In this document: one piece after another, positions 16,075 to 24,494 of the stretch | How the letters are laid out: each line of letters begins with the position of its first letter | Numbering within the stretch: the first letter of the stretch is position 1 | Assembly: GCF_001280005.1 (NCBI RefSeq) | Contig: NZ_LGDW01000476.1 | Span: 1 to 37,487 of the forward strand | Origin: Streptomyces sp. NRRL WC-3618 | GTDB taxonomy: Bacteria > Actinomycetota > Actinomycetes > Streptomycetales > Streptomycetaceae | Direction of reading: 5' to 3' | Length of the DNA stretch: 37,487 nucleotides | Position numbers and translations under genes: made by a program | The notes under the pieces: generated by a model | Told to the model about the DNA's origin: nothing | The model's input: only the letters and a program-made list of their open reading frames with translations | Databases searched by the model: none

Positions 16075-17788
16075 CCGCGAACACCTCCCGGTAGCCCTTC
16101 TCCCGCCACAGCCGCGCATGCGTGCCCACCGCCCGCACCCGTCCCCCGTCCAGCCAGGCCACCGTGTCCGCGCGGGCCGCCGTGGAGACACGGTGGGCGA
16201 CGACGACCCGGGTGCCGCCGGAGGAGTGGTGCAGCAGGGCGTCGACGATCTGGTGTTCGGTGACGGTGTCGAGGCTGGACAGCGCGTCGTCGAGGACGAG
16301 CAGCCTGCTGTCGCGGGCCAGTACCCGGGCGAGGCCCAGGCGCTGCCGCTCGCCCCCGGACAGGGGCGCGGCCCGGCAGGGGGTGGCGTAGCCGTCGGGC
16401 AGCCGGCGTACGAACGCGTCGGCGCGGGCGGCGACGGCGCCGGCCCTGATCCGGTCGGGCGGCGCCGGCCGGACGCCGAAGCCGATCGTGTCCGCGACGG
16501 TGTCGCCGAGCAGGGCGGGGCGTTCGAAGGCGCAGCCGATCGCGTGGCGCAGCTCGTCGTGGTTCAGCTCGGGCAGCGGCACGCCGTCCAGGAGAACGGT
16601 TCCCTCGTCGGGATCGGCCAGCCGGGCGGCGAGGGCCGCGAGGAGGGACTTGCCGGCGCCGGAGCGGCCGACCACGGCGAGGGTGCCGCCCTCGGGCACG
16701 ACCAGGTCGACGCCGTCCAGGAGGGTCCGTCCGCCGCGCCGGGCGGTGACTTGGCGCAGCTCCAGCCGGCCCCGCCCCGGCGGCAGCCGACGGCTGCCGT
16801 ACGGCGTCGCCGGCTCGGCCAGCACCTCGCCGAGGCGCTGGGCCGACGCCCGGGCCCGGACCAGCCCCGACAGCTGCCCGACCAGGACACCGACCCCGGC
16901 CGCCAGGACGGCGTACCGCGAGGCGGCGAGCATCTCGCCCACCGTCAGCCTGCCGTGGACCAGCAGGACACCGGCCACCGCCACGACCCCCAGTTGCAGT
17001 AAAGGGGCCAGCGCGACCGCCCGGGCCGCCGCGCGTCCCTGGACGTGCCACATCCGGTGGCCGGCGCGGGTGAGTTCGGGCAGTGGGCGCAGGATCCTGG
17101 CGGCCTCCCGGTCCGCCGTCGCGCACGCGGCGATGGTGCGGGCCCCGCCGATCGCCTCGGCGAGCCCGCGCGCGATACGTCCCTGGGCTTCCTGGTAGTC
17201 GGCCACACACCGTGCGGAGTCCTGGGTGAAGGACCGCAGCAGCAGCGCCAGCAGCGGCGCCCCGGCGAGGAACACCGCGGCCAGCCACCAGTCGAGCAGA
17301 CCGAGCGCCACCACCGCACCGACCGGTCCGGCGATCCCGGCCAGCAGCGCGGCCAGGGAGGCGGGCGCGGTCCCGGCCTGCGCGGCGTTGCCGACCAGCC
17401 GGGCCACCAGCTCACCGGACCCGAAGCGCTCCCCGGCCCGTGGCCCCACGGCGAGCAGGTGCCCGGTCAGCCGGTGGCGCAGCGAAGCCGTCGCGCGGGC
17501 CGTCGTGGTCGCGCTCAGCACGGTCTCCACGGCGTCGAGCACGGCGAGCAGCAGGACGAGGGCGGCGCACCACAGAACCCAGCGCAGGGCGCCGGAATTG
17601 CCGGGGTGCGCCAGCAGCAGATCGAGGGCCCGCCCCAGTGCGAGGGGCAGGGCCAGGCCCAGGCCCGTGGAGGCCGTGGCCGTGAGGAACAGGGCCGCGC
17701 AGCGTCCCCCGGTGCTGCGGACGGTCGCTCGCAGCGGCGAGGCGGTGTCCCCGGTCGGGGCTGGCCGGTCGCGGGTGGCTGTCGTCAT
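16061..17788 (-). CDS. ramA: ABC transporter ATP-binding/permease protein, RamA-like
   Basis: 575 residues: exporter membrane domain (about 25-310) and ATPase with Walker A GRSGAGKS (about 373), canonical signature LSGGERQRL, and Walker B LLVLDDALSSLD (about 500), in which the catalytic Glu after the Asp is replaced by Asp. The H-loop His is present (VAHRVS). It should form a heterodimer with the RamB-like protein, with one weakened ATP site. The ATG at 17788 has GGAGGG nine bases upstream. The gene follows ramS after a strong hairpin. Codon 263 is TTA (17000-17002), which suggests bldA dependence. Confidence 0.85.
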   Translation of the reverse strand: MTTATRDRPAPTGDTASPLRATVRSTGGRCAALFLTATASTGLGLALPLALGRALDLLLAHPGNSGALRWVLWCAALVLLLAVLDAVETVLSATTTARATASLRHRLTGHLLAVGPRAGERFGSGELVARLVGNAAQAGTAPASLAALLAGIAGPVGAVVALGLLDWWLAAVFLAGAPLLALLLRSFTQDSARCVADYQEAQGRIARGLAEAIGGARTIAACATADREAARILRPLPELTRAGHRMWHVQGRAAARAVALAPLLQLGVVAVAGVLLVHGRLTVGEMLAASRYAVLAAGVGVLVGQLSGLVRARASAQRLGEVLAEPATPYGSRRLPPGRGRLELRQVTARRGGRTLLDGVDLVVPEGGTLAVVGRSGAGKSLLAALAARLADPDEGTVLLDGVPLPELNHDELRHAIGCAFERPALLGDTVADTIGFGVRPAPPDRIRAGAVAARADAFVRRLPDGYATPCRAAPLSGGERQRLGLARVLARDSRLLVLDDALSSLDTVTEHQIVDALLHHSSGGTRVVVAHRVSTAARADTVAWLDGGRVRAVGTHARLWREKGYREVFADAGG

Positions 17789-17820
17789 TCGGGTGGTCCC
17801 TCCGACGGGGGGTGACCGAC

Positions 17821-17860
17821 CGCCGGGCGGCCCCCCACGAGTGGGAGGGACCGCCCGGCG
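17821..17860 (-). terminator. Attenuator/terminator hairpin between ramS and ramA
   Basis: Perfect 10-bp outer stem CGCCGGGCGG/CCGCCCGGCG, extended inward by an imperfect C-rich/G-rich stem around the loop near 17838-17842. It begins 17 bases after the ramS stop and ends 33 bases before the ramA start. It probably raises the precursor-to-transporter ratio by partial termination or by protecting the ramS mRNA 3' end. Confidence 0.75.
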
Positions 17861-17876
17861 TACACGCTGGAGATCC

Positions 17877-17993
17877 TCAGAGACAGAGGGCGACGCTGGC
17901 CGCGCTCACGCAGGAGAGCAGGCTCAGCGTGCTGTTGCCGCCCGTGTGGGCGGTCTCGTCGGACTCCATCGTCTGAAGGTCGAGCAGTGCCAT
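17877..17993 (-). CDS. ramS: Class III lanthipeptide precursor, AmfS/SapB-like
   Basis: 38 residues, short enough to be missed by gene finders. The leader begins MALLDLQTM, with the LLDLQ motif that class III synthetases recognise. The core contains two copies of Ser-x-x-Ser-x-x-x-Cys: Ser21/Ser24/Cys28 and Ser30/Ser33/Cys37. These are exactly the spacings cyclised in SapB and AmfS. By analogy the mature peptide probably starts near Thr17 (TGGNS...) and ends VALCL, about 22 residues with two rings. The ATG at 17993 has GAAAGGA seven bases upstream. It lies between ramC (59 bp) and ramA, all in one direction. The product is expected to be an extracellular surfactant-like peptide that helps aerial hyphae form. 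Confidence 0.92.
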   Translation of the reverse strand: MALLDLQTMESDETAHTGGNSTLSLLSCVSAASVALCL

Positions 17994-18052
17994 GTCGATT
18001 CCTTTCGGTTGAGCCCGGTGACCCGGGTTCTTTTGTGGGGACGGGTGTCGCG

Positions 18053-20695
18053 TCACGACTCCACGGAGGGAGCCGCGTCATGGGGCCGCCGCAGCGGCGG
18101 GAGGAAGGGCAGAGCGGTGGAGGCGCTCTCGTCGAGGGCCGCGCCGAGTGCGAGCAGACAGCCCGCCGTCCCGGTGCCCAGGTCCATGGAGAGCCTCATC
18201 ATCTGGTGCCCGGGGAAGGCCAGTTGGCCCTGGTACGACATCGCGTACCAGCCGAGCCCCGCGATCTGTTCCCGCCACCGCGCCTCGGGGGCGCCGGTGC
18301 GGGCGAGGTGCAGGATCATGCCGGCCCTGCCCTGGAACAGACCGGGCTGTGCGTAGAAACGAGAGGCGGCGGAGGTCAGGATCCGCTCCCGGGCCTGCTC
18401 GAAGTCCGCGCGCCGGTCGGCGTGGGCCGTGGTTCGCTTCTCGGCCGCGCCGAGCGCCAGGTAGTCGTCGAGGACCAGGCCGATCCCCACGCTGCCCTCC
18501 GCGAGGTACGGCATGGTCCGCCACCCCTCGTCGACCTCGAGACCGCCGCCCCGCTGGACGACACAGCCGTCCAGGTCCCGGCGCAGCGCGGTGCCGGCCG
18601 CGTCGAGCAGTGCGGGGTCGCCTGTCACCTCGTACTGGCGAAGGAACAGCAGCGCGGGCCCGCTCGCGCCCCGTAAAAGCCCGGCGCGGCGCTTCTTCGG
18701 GTCGGGGAGCGGCTCGGCCAGGCGGCTCACCAGGATGTCCGTGACGTCCTGGGCCCGCGCGGCCAGCTCCGGCTCCCCGGTCGTCCGCGCCAGCCGGCCG
18801 AGGACCAGACCGAGCCCGGCGAGGCCGCCCCGCAGGTCCGAGGAGAGCTTGTGCCACTTCTCCCGGAGGACCAGGTCGATCAGGTCCAGCGCGCGGGTGC
18901 GGTGCCCGAGCAGGTCGAGGACATGGGCGACGCCCGCGAGACCGTCGTACAGCCCCAGCGGCGTGCCCACCGGCACCGGGTCGGTGTGGGCCAGCAGCCA
19001 GCGTTCGCCCTCCTCGTACCGCTCGGCGCCCGCCTGGGCCAGCGCGTACAGCACCCCGGCCGCGCCGTGCGCGAGCCCGAGTCCGCCGCCGTCGGAGAAC
19101 TGGGTGATGTCGCCGGGGAAGAGCCGGTCGTCGCGGTCGGGGGTGGCGGAGGCGAGGATCGCCTTCACCATCGAGTCGCGGCTGTAGGGCCAGTCGGCGG
19201 GTTCGACGGGAGCCGCCGGCAGCGAAGGCGCGGGGCGCCCGACTCCTTGCTCGGACACGTCACGGGTGATCTCGGCGACCGCTTCGGCGAGGAACTCGGC
19301 CGGTACGTCCGGGAACTGCCCGGCGATCACCTCGGCCAGGTGCGCCGCCTTGCCGCGGTCCACCACGAACAGGGTGGTCAGCGGCATGAAGAGCGACAGC
19401 CGCAGACACGCCAGCGCGTACCGGTCGACGTCCGTGCCCCTGCGGTCGGGCGGGGCGAAGAACCCGGGGTGGGCGACGACCTGGCGGCCCCGCTCCTCGG
19501 CCGGTGCCGCCGCCTCGAAGTCGACCAGGGACACCGACTCCTCGTCGGGCGCGACCATGATGTTGAAGATGTGCAGGTCGTTGAAGACGATCCCGCGCGC
19601 GTGCACCGCCTCGAGGGTCTCCTCGACCGCGCGGTGGATACGCAGCGCCCACCGTGTGTAGGCGGCCACCGCCGCCGGATCCGGGTCGTGGGTGAGCAGC
19701 GGGTGGCGTTCGGCGAAGAAGGAGTTGAGGGGGCGCCCCTCGATGAAGTCCATGACGAGGAAACGGTGGTCCCCGAGCGTGAACCAGTCGCGCACCTCGG
19801 GAACCGTCCCGAGCCCCGCCACCCGCTCCAGCGCCGCCCGCTCACGCTCCAGCCGGGTGACCGCGTCGGCGCCGTCGGCCGCGAGGCCCGCGTGCGGCCG
19901 CCCCTCCTTGAGGACGACCCGGCGCCCGTCGCGCGTGTCGGTGCCGACGTACACACCGCCGCCGTTGGAGAAGTGCAGTGCCTTCTCGATGCGGTACGGC
20001 AGGTCGGAGACCGTCGTCGCGTTGCGGGCCGCGAGCTGCGCCTCCAGGAACGCGGGCAGCCGCACCCACTCCGGCACCTGGAAGGACGGCGCGCGCCGGT
20101 CCGGCACCAGCCGCCCCTCGCCGTCGCGCACCGCCGGTACGAGCGAGCCGCGCTCGTCGACGACGAAGGAGCGCGCGAACGCCCCGTAGCGCACGTACAG
20201 CGGTCCGTCCTGCCAGCGCAGATCGGTGAGGATGTACGGCCCCTCGCAGCCCTCCAGGAGCGCGCCCAGCTCGGTCAGCACCTGGTGCAGCTGGGCCTCG
20301 TCGGCCGGGTAGACCGTCACGAACTTGCCGCTGCCGTCCCGGCCCGCGTACTTGGTGTTGCGCAGATGCAGCAAATGCGGGCCCGGCAGGAACTTGAACG
20401 GAATGCCGCGCGGCACGCAGTAGTCCCACACTGTCGCCGCGATCCGCTCGGCGTTCGCCCGGGTGGCCGAGGCATGCACCTTCCAGCCCTGGGTCGGTCC
20501 GGGCAGCGGGGCGCCGTCCGGACCGAGCGGCGTCAGCGCCAGCCAGTCGCCGATCCGCCCGGCCCGCCAGCCCTCCGGCACCGCCCGGCCGGCGGTCTCG
20601 AACAGGGGAGCGGACTCACCCGGTGCGGACAGCCGGTCGGGCGTCTCGTAGAAATGCCGGTCGGCGAGCGCGTACACCTCGTACCGCTGGTCCAT
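18053..20695 (-). CDS. ramC: Class III lanthipeptide synthetase, RamC/AmfT-like (LanKC)
   Basis: 880 residues in the three-part LanKC order. An N-terminal lyase-type region (about 1-220) is followed by a Ser/Thr-kinase domain (Lys about 260 in VVLKEGRP, catalytic loop VFNDLHIFNIM about 370, metal site VDFEAA about 391) and a LanC-like cyclase (about 500-870, GLAHGAAG, GLYDGLAG, AEGSVGIG). The usual zinc ligands of LanC are not evident, as in other class III enzymes. It should phosphorylate and eliminate the core serines of the RamS-like peptide and form its rings. The ATG at 20695 has GAGGAGGT five bases upstream. Codon 674 is TTA (18674-18676). It is the first gene of the ramC-S-A-B unit. 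Confidence 0.93.
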   Translation of the reverse strand: MDQRYEVYALADRHFYETPDRLSAPGESAPLFETAGRAVPEGWRAGRIGDWLALTPLGPDGAPLPGPTQGWKVHASATRANAERIAATVWDYCVPRGIPFKFLPGPHLLHLRNTKYAGRDGSGKFVTVYPADEAQLHQVLTELGALLEGCEGPYILTDLRWQDGPLYVRYGAFARSFVVDERGSLVPAVRDGEGRLVPDRRAPSFQVPEWVRLPAFLEAQLAARNATTVSDLPYRIEKALHFSNGGGVYVGTDTRDGRRVVLKEGRPHAGLAADGADAVTRLERERAALERVAGLGTVPEVRDWFTLGDHRFLVMDFIEGRPLNSFFAERHPLLTHDPDPAAVAAYTRWALRIHRAVEETLEAVHARGIVFNDLHIFNIMVAPDEESVSLVDFEAAAPAEERGRQVVAHPGFFAPPDRRGTDVDRYALACLRLSLFMPLTTLFVVDRGKAAHLAEVIAGQFPDVPAEFLAEAVAEITRDVSEQGVGRPAPSLPAAPVEPADWPYSRDSMVKAILASATPDRDDRLFPGDITQFSDGGGLGLAHGAAGVLYALAQAGAERYEEGERWLLAHTDPVPVGTPLGLYDGLAGVAHVLDLLGHRTRALDLIDLVLREKWHKLSSDLRGGLAGLGLVLGRLARTTGEPELAARAQDVTDILVSRLAEPLPDPKKRRAGLLRGASGPALLFLRQYEVTGDPALLDAAGTALRRDLDGCVVQRGGGLEVDEGWRTMPYLAEGSVGIGLVLDDYLALGAAEKRTTAHADRRADFEQARERILTSAASRFYAQPGLFQGRAGMILHLARTGAPEARWREQIAGLGWYAMSYQGQLAFPGHQMMRLSMDLGTGTAGCLLALGAALDESASTALPFLPPLRRPHDAAPSVES

Positions 20696-20747
20696 GCCCA
20701 CCTCCTCGATGTCTGGCACCGAGCCTTCCAGCCGGTGGACGGGCCCC

Positions 20748-20766
20748 GACAGTCACGGCTGTCACG
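20748..20766 (-). promoter_or_regulatory. Direct-repeat operator candidate upstream of ramC
   Basis: Within the 172-bp space between ramC and the divergent phosphatase gene, GTCACG occurs at 20752-20757 and 20761-20766 (CGTGAC on the ramC strand), nine bases apart. GACAG/CTGTC (20748-20752, 20759-20763) overlap them as an inverted pair. LuxR-family activators such as RamR often bind short repeats at this distance from their targets, so this is a reasonable candidate site. No promoter hexamers were assigned. Confidence 0.3.
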
Positions 20767-20867
20767 AGACGACTGTGCGGAACGCATACGTTCGAGCGGG
20801 GCGCCGGGCCGGTGCTGCGGACGCCGTGGCACGTCAGGGGCTGCGCCGGAGCCCCATACGCGCTGTA

Positions 20868-23345
20868 ATGACGAACGTGGTCAGTGAGGACGCGGGACGA
20901 GGAACGACAACGGCGCGTGCCGAACTTGCCCTCAAGTCGCTCACCCTCGATCTCGACCCCCGCGAGCGCCTCCGCCGCATCCTCGAACAGACACTTGTCT
21001 TCGCCGGTGCGAGCGTCGCCGGCGTCTACACCCCGGCCGACACCGGTGACGTGCTGTGTCTCGTCGAGTCGGCCGGGGTGCCCCGCACGCTGTACGGCCT
21101 GCGCGACGGCTATCCCGTGGCCGCAGGCTCGCCCGCCGCCGACGCCCACCGCACCGGACGGCCCGTATGGCTCGGCCCGGACGAACTCGCCGACTGCGCC
21201 GAGTCCCGGCGGATGCCCGCCGGCGCCGTCCATCTGGCGGCACTGCCGGTCCGCGCCGGGGCGGCGGTCGGGGACGGCGGCTGTCTCCTCGCGGTCACGG
21301 AGCGACCGGGCGGCTTCGACGACGGCGCCCGCGACTGCCTCGCACTGTTCGCCGACGCCGTCGCGTGGCCCGCCCCGCCCACCGTCTCGGATCTCGCCGA
21401 ACTGCCCGCCAACGCCTTCAGCCTCGCCATGGACAGCGGACGCGTCGAGGTCGGCGACGAACTCCTCGCCCTGTTCGCACTCGACCGCGCCGACTTCGAC
21501 GGCAGGGTCGAGACCCTGCTCGGCCTCACCGTGCCCGAGGACCTGCCCTCCCTGATGTCCGTCGTCGAGGCCGACCACATGTCCATCGGCGAACGCGAAC
21601 TGGAGTTCCGGGTCGTCCAGCCCTCCGGCCCACCGAGATGGCTGCGACTGCGCGGGCGGCTCATGAACGTCGGGGACGGCCGCCCCGCCCGGCTGGTGGG
21701 CACGGTAGGCGACGCCTCCACCCCGCGCTCCGGCGTCACCGACGTGGCCCGCGTCCAGCGCCTCGCCGCCGCCCTGGCCACCGCCGGGACCGTCCGAGAC
21801 GTCAGCCAGGCCGTCGTCACCGCACTGCGCAAGCCGCTGCGGGCCGACCGGATCGCCCTGGCCGAACTGGAGAACGACCGGCTCGTGGTCACCGTCCTCG
21901 ACCCGCCCGACCCCGAGTCCTGGCCCGAGTCGTGGCGCCTCGAATGGCGCTCCGAGTGGCCCGAGTCGCCCGTCCGCTCCATGCCCACACTGGCCGCCGC
22001 CCTGCGCGAGGGCCGCGCCGCCATCTGGCCCGCCGGCACCGAGACCGAACCCGCGCTCGAAGGCGTCGGCCCCGGCGGTCTCGCCGTGCTGCCGCTGCCC
22101 GCCGGCGGCCGGACGGCCGGTATCTGCCTGATCGGCTGGGACACCCCGCACGAGTTCGGCACCGACGAACGCGCCCTGCTCACCGCCGCCGCCGGCCTCG
22201 CGGGCCAGGCCCTGACCCGCGCCCACGCCTTCGACGCCGAACACGAACTCGTCGGCATGCTCCAGCGCACCCTGCTGCCCCGCCGCCTGCCCAAACTGCC
22301 CGGCGGGGTCGCCGAGGCCCGCTACCTCCCCACCACCGAGGGCCTGGAGGTCGGCGGCGACTGGTACGACGTGATCCCGCTGCCCGACAACCACGTCGCC
22401 CTCGTCATCGGCGACGTCCAGGGCCACAACGCGGGCGCCGCCACCCTCATGGGCCAGATGCGCACCGCCCTGCGCGCCTACGCCGTCGAGGGCCACCCGC
22501 CGGACGTCGTCGTCTCCCACGCCAACCGTCTCCTCATCGACATGGAGACCGACCTCTTCGCCACCTGCTGCTATGTCGACGTCGACATGGAGGAGGGCAC
22601 CGCCTGGTACGTCCGCGCCGGCCACATCCCCCCGGTCGTCCGCAACCCCGACGGCACCACCGAGATCACCGAGTCCGAGGTGGGCCCGCCGCTCGGCGTG
22701 CTGGCCCGGGCCGACTACCCGATGAGCCCGCTGCGTCTCCAGCCCGGCACCCTGCTCGCCCTCACCACCGACGGCCTCGTGGAATCCGCGCAGATCGACG
22801 TGGAGGACGGCCTCGACGCCCTCGCGGACAACCTCGCCGCCGCCGACCCCGCCCACCTCGGCCTGGTCGCCGACGCCCTCCTCGCGGGCGCCAACCGCAA
22901 CGACGACGTCGCCCTGCTCCTGCTGCGCTACGACGCCATGGAACGGCGCCCGCTGCGCGAGAGCTGGACCGTCTGGCGGGTGCCCGAGGCCGTCCGGCAC
23001 GCCCGCCGCTTCAGCCGGCGCACGCTGCGCACCTGGGCGCTCGCGGGCGAGGCGGGCCTTCAGGAGAACATGGACACCGTGCTCCTCGTCGTCTCCGAAC
23101 TGGTCACCAACGCCCTCGTGCACACCGGCGGCCAGGTCCGTCTCGACCTCACCGTCTTCAACGGCCGGCTGCGCGTCGCCGTCGCGGACAACTCGCCCCG
23201 CACCCCCGTCAGACCGACGAACATCGGCTGGGAGGCCACCGGCGGCCGGGGCATCCTGCTCGTCGAGGCCATGTCTGCGGCCTGGGGAACCGTCCCGGTC
23301 AGCGGCGGCAAACAGGTGTGGAGCGAGATCGCGCTGGAGCTCTGA
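20868..23345 (+). CDS. SpoIIE-family PP2C phosphatase with sensor domains and C-terminal HATPase
   Basis: 825 residues. GAF-like (about 30-150), PAS-like (about 175-285) and second GAF (about 290-450) sensors precede a SpoIIE phosphatase (about 460-685: GGDWYDVIPL about 494, IGDVQGHN about 514, NDDVALLLL about 678). A C-terminal HATPase domain of the anti-sigma-kinase (RsbW/SpoIIAB) type follows (about 695-825, SELVTNALVHT and GGRGILLVEAM). One protein thus carries both phosphatase and anti-sigma-kinase modules. The start at 20868 is the first plausible ATG after the intergenic region. No ribosome site is seen, so the mRNA may be leaderless. It is divergent from ramC and paralogous to the protein at 11244-13400. 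Confidence 0.88.
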   Translation: MTNVVSEDAGRGTTTARAELALKSLTLDLDPRERLRRILEQTLVFAGASVAGVYTPADTGDVLCLVESAGVPRTLYGLRDGYPVAAGSPAADAHRTGRPVWLGPDELADCAESRRMPAGAVHLAALPVRAGAAVGDGGCLLAVTERPGGFDDGARDCLALFADAVAWPAPPTVSDLAELPANAFSLAMDSGRVEVGDELLALFALDRADFDGRVETLLGLTVPEDLPSLMSVVEADHMSIGERELEFRVVQPSGPPRWLRLRGRLMNVGDGRPARLVGTVGDASTPRSGVTDVARVQRLAAALATAGTVRDVSQAVVTALRKPLRADRIALAELENDRLVVTVLDPPDPESWPESWRLEWRSEWPESPVRSMPTLAAALREGRAAIWPAGTETEPALEGVGPGGLAVLPLPAGGRTAGICLIGWDTPHEFGTDERALLTAAAGLAGQALTRAHAFDAEHELVGMLQRTLLPRRLPKLPGGVAEARYLPTTEGLEVGGDWYDVIPLPDNHVALVIGDVQGHNAGAATLMGQMRTALRAYAVEGHPPDVVVSHANRLLIDMETDLFATCCYVDVDMEEGTAWYVRAGHIPPVVRNPDGTTEITESEVGPPLGVLARADYPMSPLRLQPGTLLALTTDGLVESAQIDVEDGLDALADNLAAADPAHLGLVADALLAGANRNDDVALLLLRYDAMERRPLRESWTVWRVPEAVRHARRFSRRTLRTWALAGEAGLQENMDTVLLVVSELVTNALVHTGGQVRLDLTVFNGRLRVAVADNSPRTPVRPTNIGWEATGGRGILLVEAMSAAWGTVPVSGGKQVWSEIALEL

Positions 23346-23426
23346 GGACAGGCCGGCGGGCTCCGGCACCGGTCACGCTGAGGCACCGGATATTACGTCG
23401 CGGGAAAACGAAGCTAGGGTGAACGG

Positions 23427-24494
23427 ATGAAGGCTCTCGTGCTCTCCGGTGGCGCCGGCACGCGGCTGCGGCCGATCACCCATACCTCGGCGAAGCAGCT
23501 CGTCCCCGTGGCCAACAAGGCTGTGCTGTTCTACGGCCTGGACTCCCTCGCCGAAGCGGGCATCACCGAGGTCGGCATGATCGTCGGTGACACCGCCGCC
23601 GAGATCGAGGAAGCGGTCGGCGACGGGTCCGCGTTCGGCCTGAAGGTCACCTACATCCCGCAGGAACGGCCCCTGGGCCTGGCCCACGCGGTGCTGATCG
23701 CGCGGGACTTCCTCGGCGACGACGACTTCGTCATGTACCTCGGCGACAACTTCATCATCGGCGGCATCACCGACCTCGTCGACGAGTTCCGCCGCCTGCG
23801 CCCCGACGCCCAGATCCTGCTGACCCAGGTGCCCGACCCCCGCGCGTTCGGCGTCGCCGAACTCGACGCGGACGGCCAGGTGATCGGCCTGGAGGAGAAG
23901 CCGGAGCACCCCAAGAGCGACCTCGCGCTCGTCGGCGTGTACCTCTTCACCCCGGCCATCCACGACGCCGTACGCTCGATCAGCCCCTCCCGGCGCGGCG
24001 AGCTGGAGATCACCCACGCCATCCAGTACCTCATCGACGCCCGGGCCGACGTACGGTCCACGCTGATCAAGGGCTACTGGAAGGACACGGGGAACGTCAC
24101 GGACATGCTGGAGGTCAACCGCATGGTCCTGGAGGGACTCGATCGGCGGATCGACGGCGACGTGGACGAGGCCTCCGAGACCATAGGGCGCGTGGTGATC
24201 GAGGAGGGCGCGAGCATCAGCCGCTCCCGGATCGTGGGACCCGTCGTCATCGGCGCCGGGACCGTCGTCAGCGACTCCTACGTCGGGCCGTTCACCTCCG
24301 TCGCGGAGAACTGCCGGATCACCGACAGCGAGCTGGAGTTCTCCATCGTGCTGCGGGACTCCTCCATCGCCGGGGTGGGCCGCATCGAGTCCTCGCTCAT
24401 CGGCAGGCACGTCGAGGTGACCCCGGCCCCCAGCGTTCCCAGCGCCCACCGACTCGTCCTCGGAGACCACAGCAAGGTGCAGATCCACTCATGA
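23427..24494 (+). CDS. rmlA: Glucose-1-phosphate thymidylyltransferase (RmlA, long form)
   Basis: 355 residues. Makes dTDP-glucose from glucose-1-phosphate and dTTP, the first step of dTDP-rhamnose synthesis. The nucleotide-binding signature LSGGAGTRLRP with KQLVPV is at the N-terminus, and the active-site region EEKPEHPKSDLALVGVY is intact. The length and the C-terminal left-handed-helix-like stretch (GPVVIGAGTVVSDSYVGPF) place it in the long, StrD-like group found in actinomycetes rather than the roughly 290-residue enterobacterial form. It heads the rmlA-rmlB-rmlD-methyltransferase unit, and its TGA overlaps the rmlB ATG as ATGA. Confidence 0.93.
   Translation: MKALVLSGGAGTRLRPITHTSAKQLVPVANKAVLFYGLDSLAEAGITEVGMIVGDTAAEIEEAVGDGSAFGLKVTYIPQERPLGLAHAVLIARDFLGDDDFVMYLGDNFIIGGITDLVDEFRRLRPDAQILLTQVPDPRAFGVAELDADGQVIGLEEKPEHPKSDLALVGVYLFTPAIHDAVRSISPSRRGELEITHAIQYLIDARADVRSTLIKGYWKDTGNVTDMLEVNRMVLEGLDRRIDGDVDEASETIGRVVIEEGASISRSRIVGPVVIGAGTVVSDSYVGPFTSVAENCRITDSELEFSIVLRDSSIAGVGRIESSLIGRHVEVTPAPSVPSAHRLVLGDHSKVQIHS

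Noticed and set aside
20616..23369. 917-codon minus-strand open frame opposite the second phosphatase
   Set aside because: Gly/Val/Asp-rich shadow of a gene with recognisable SpoIIE and HATPase motifs.
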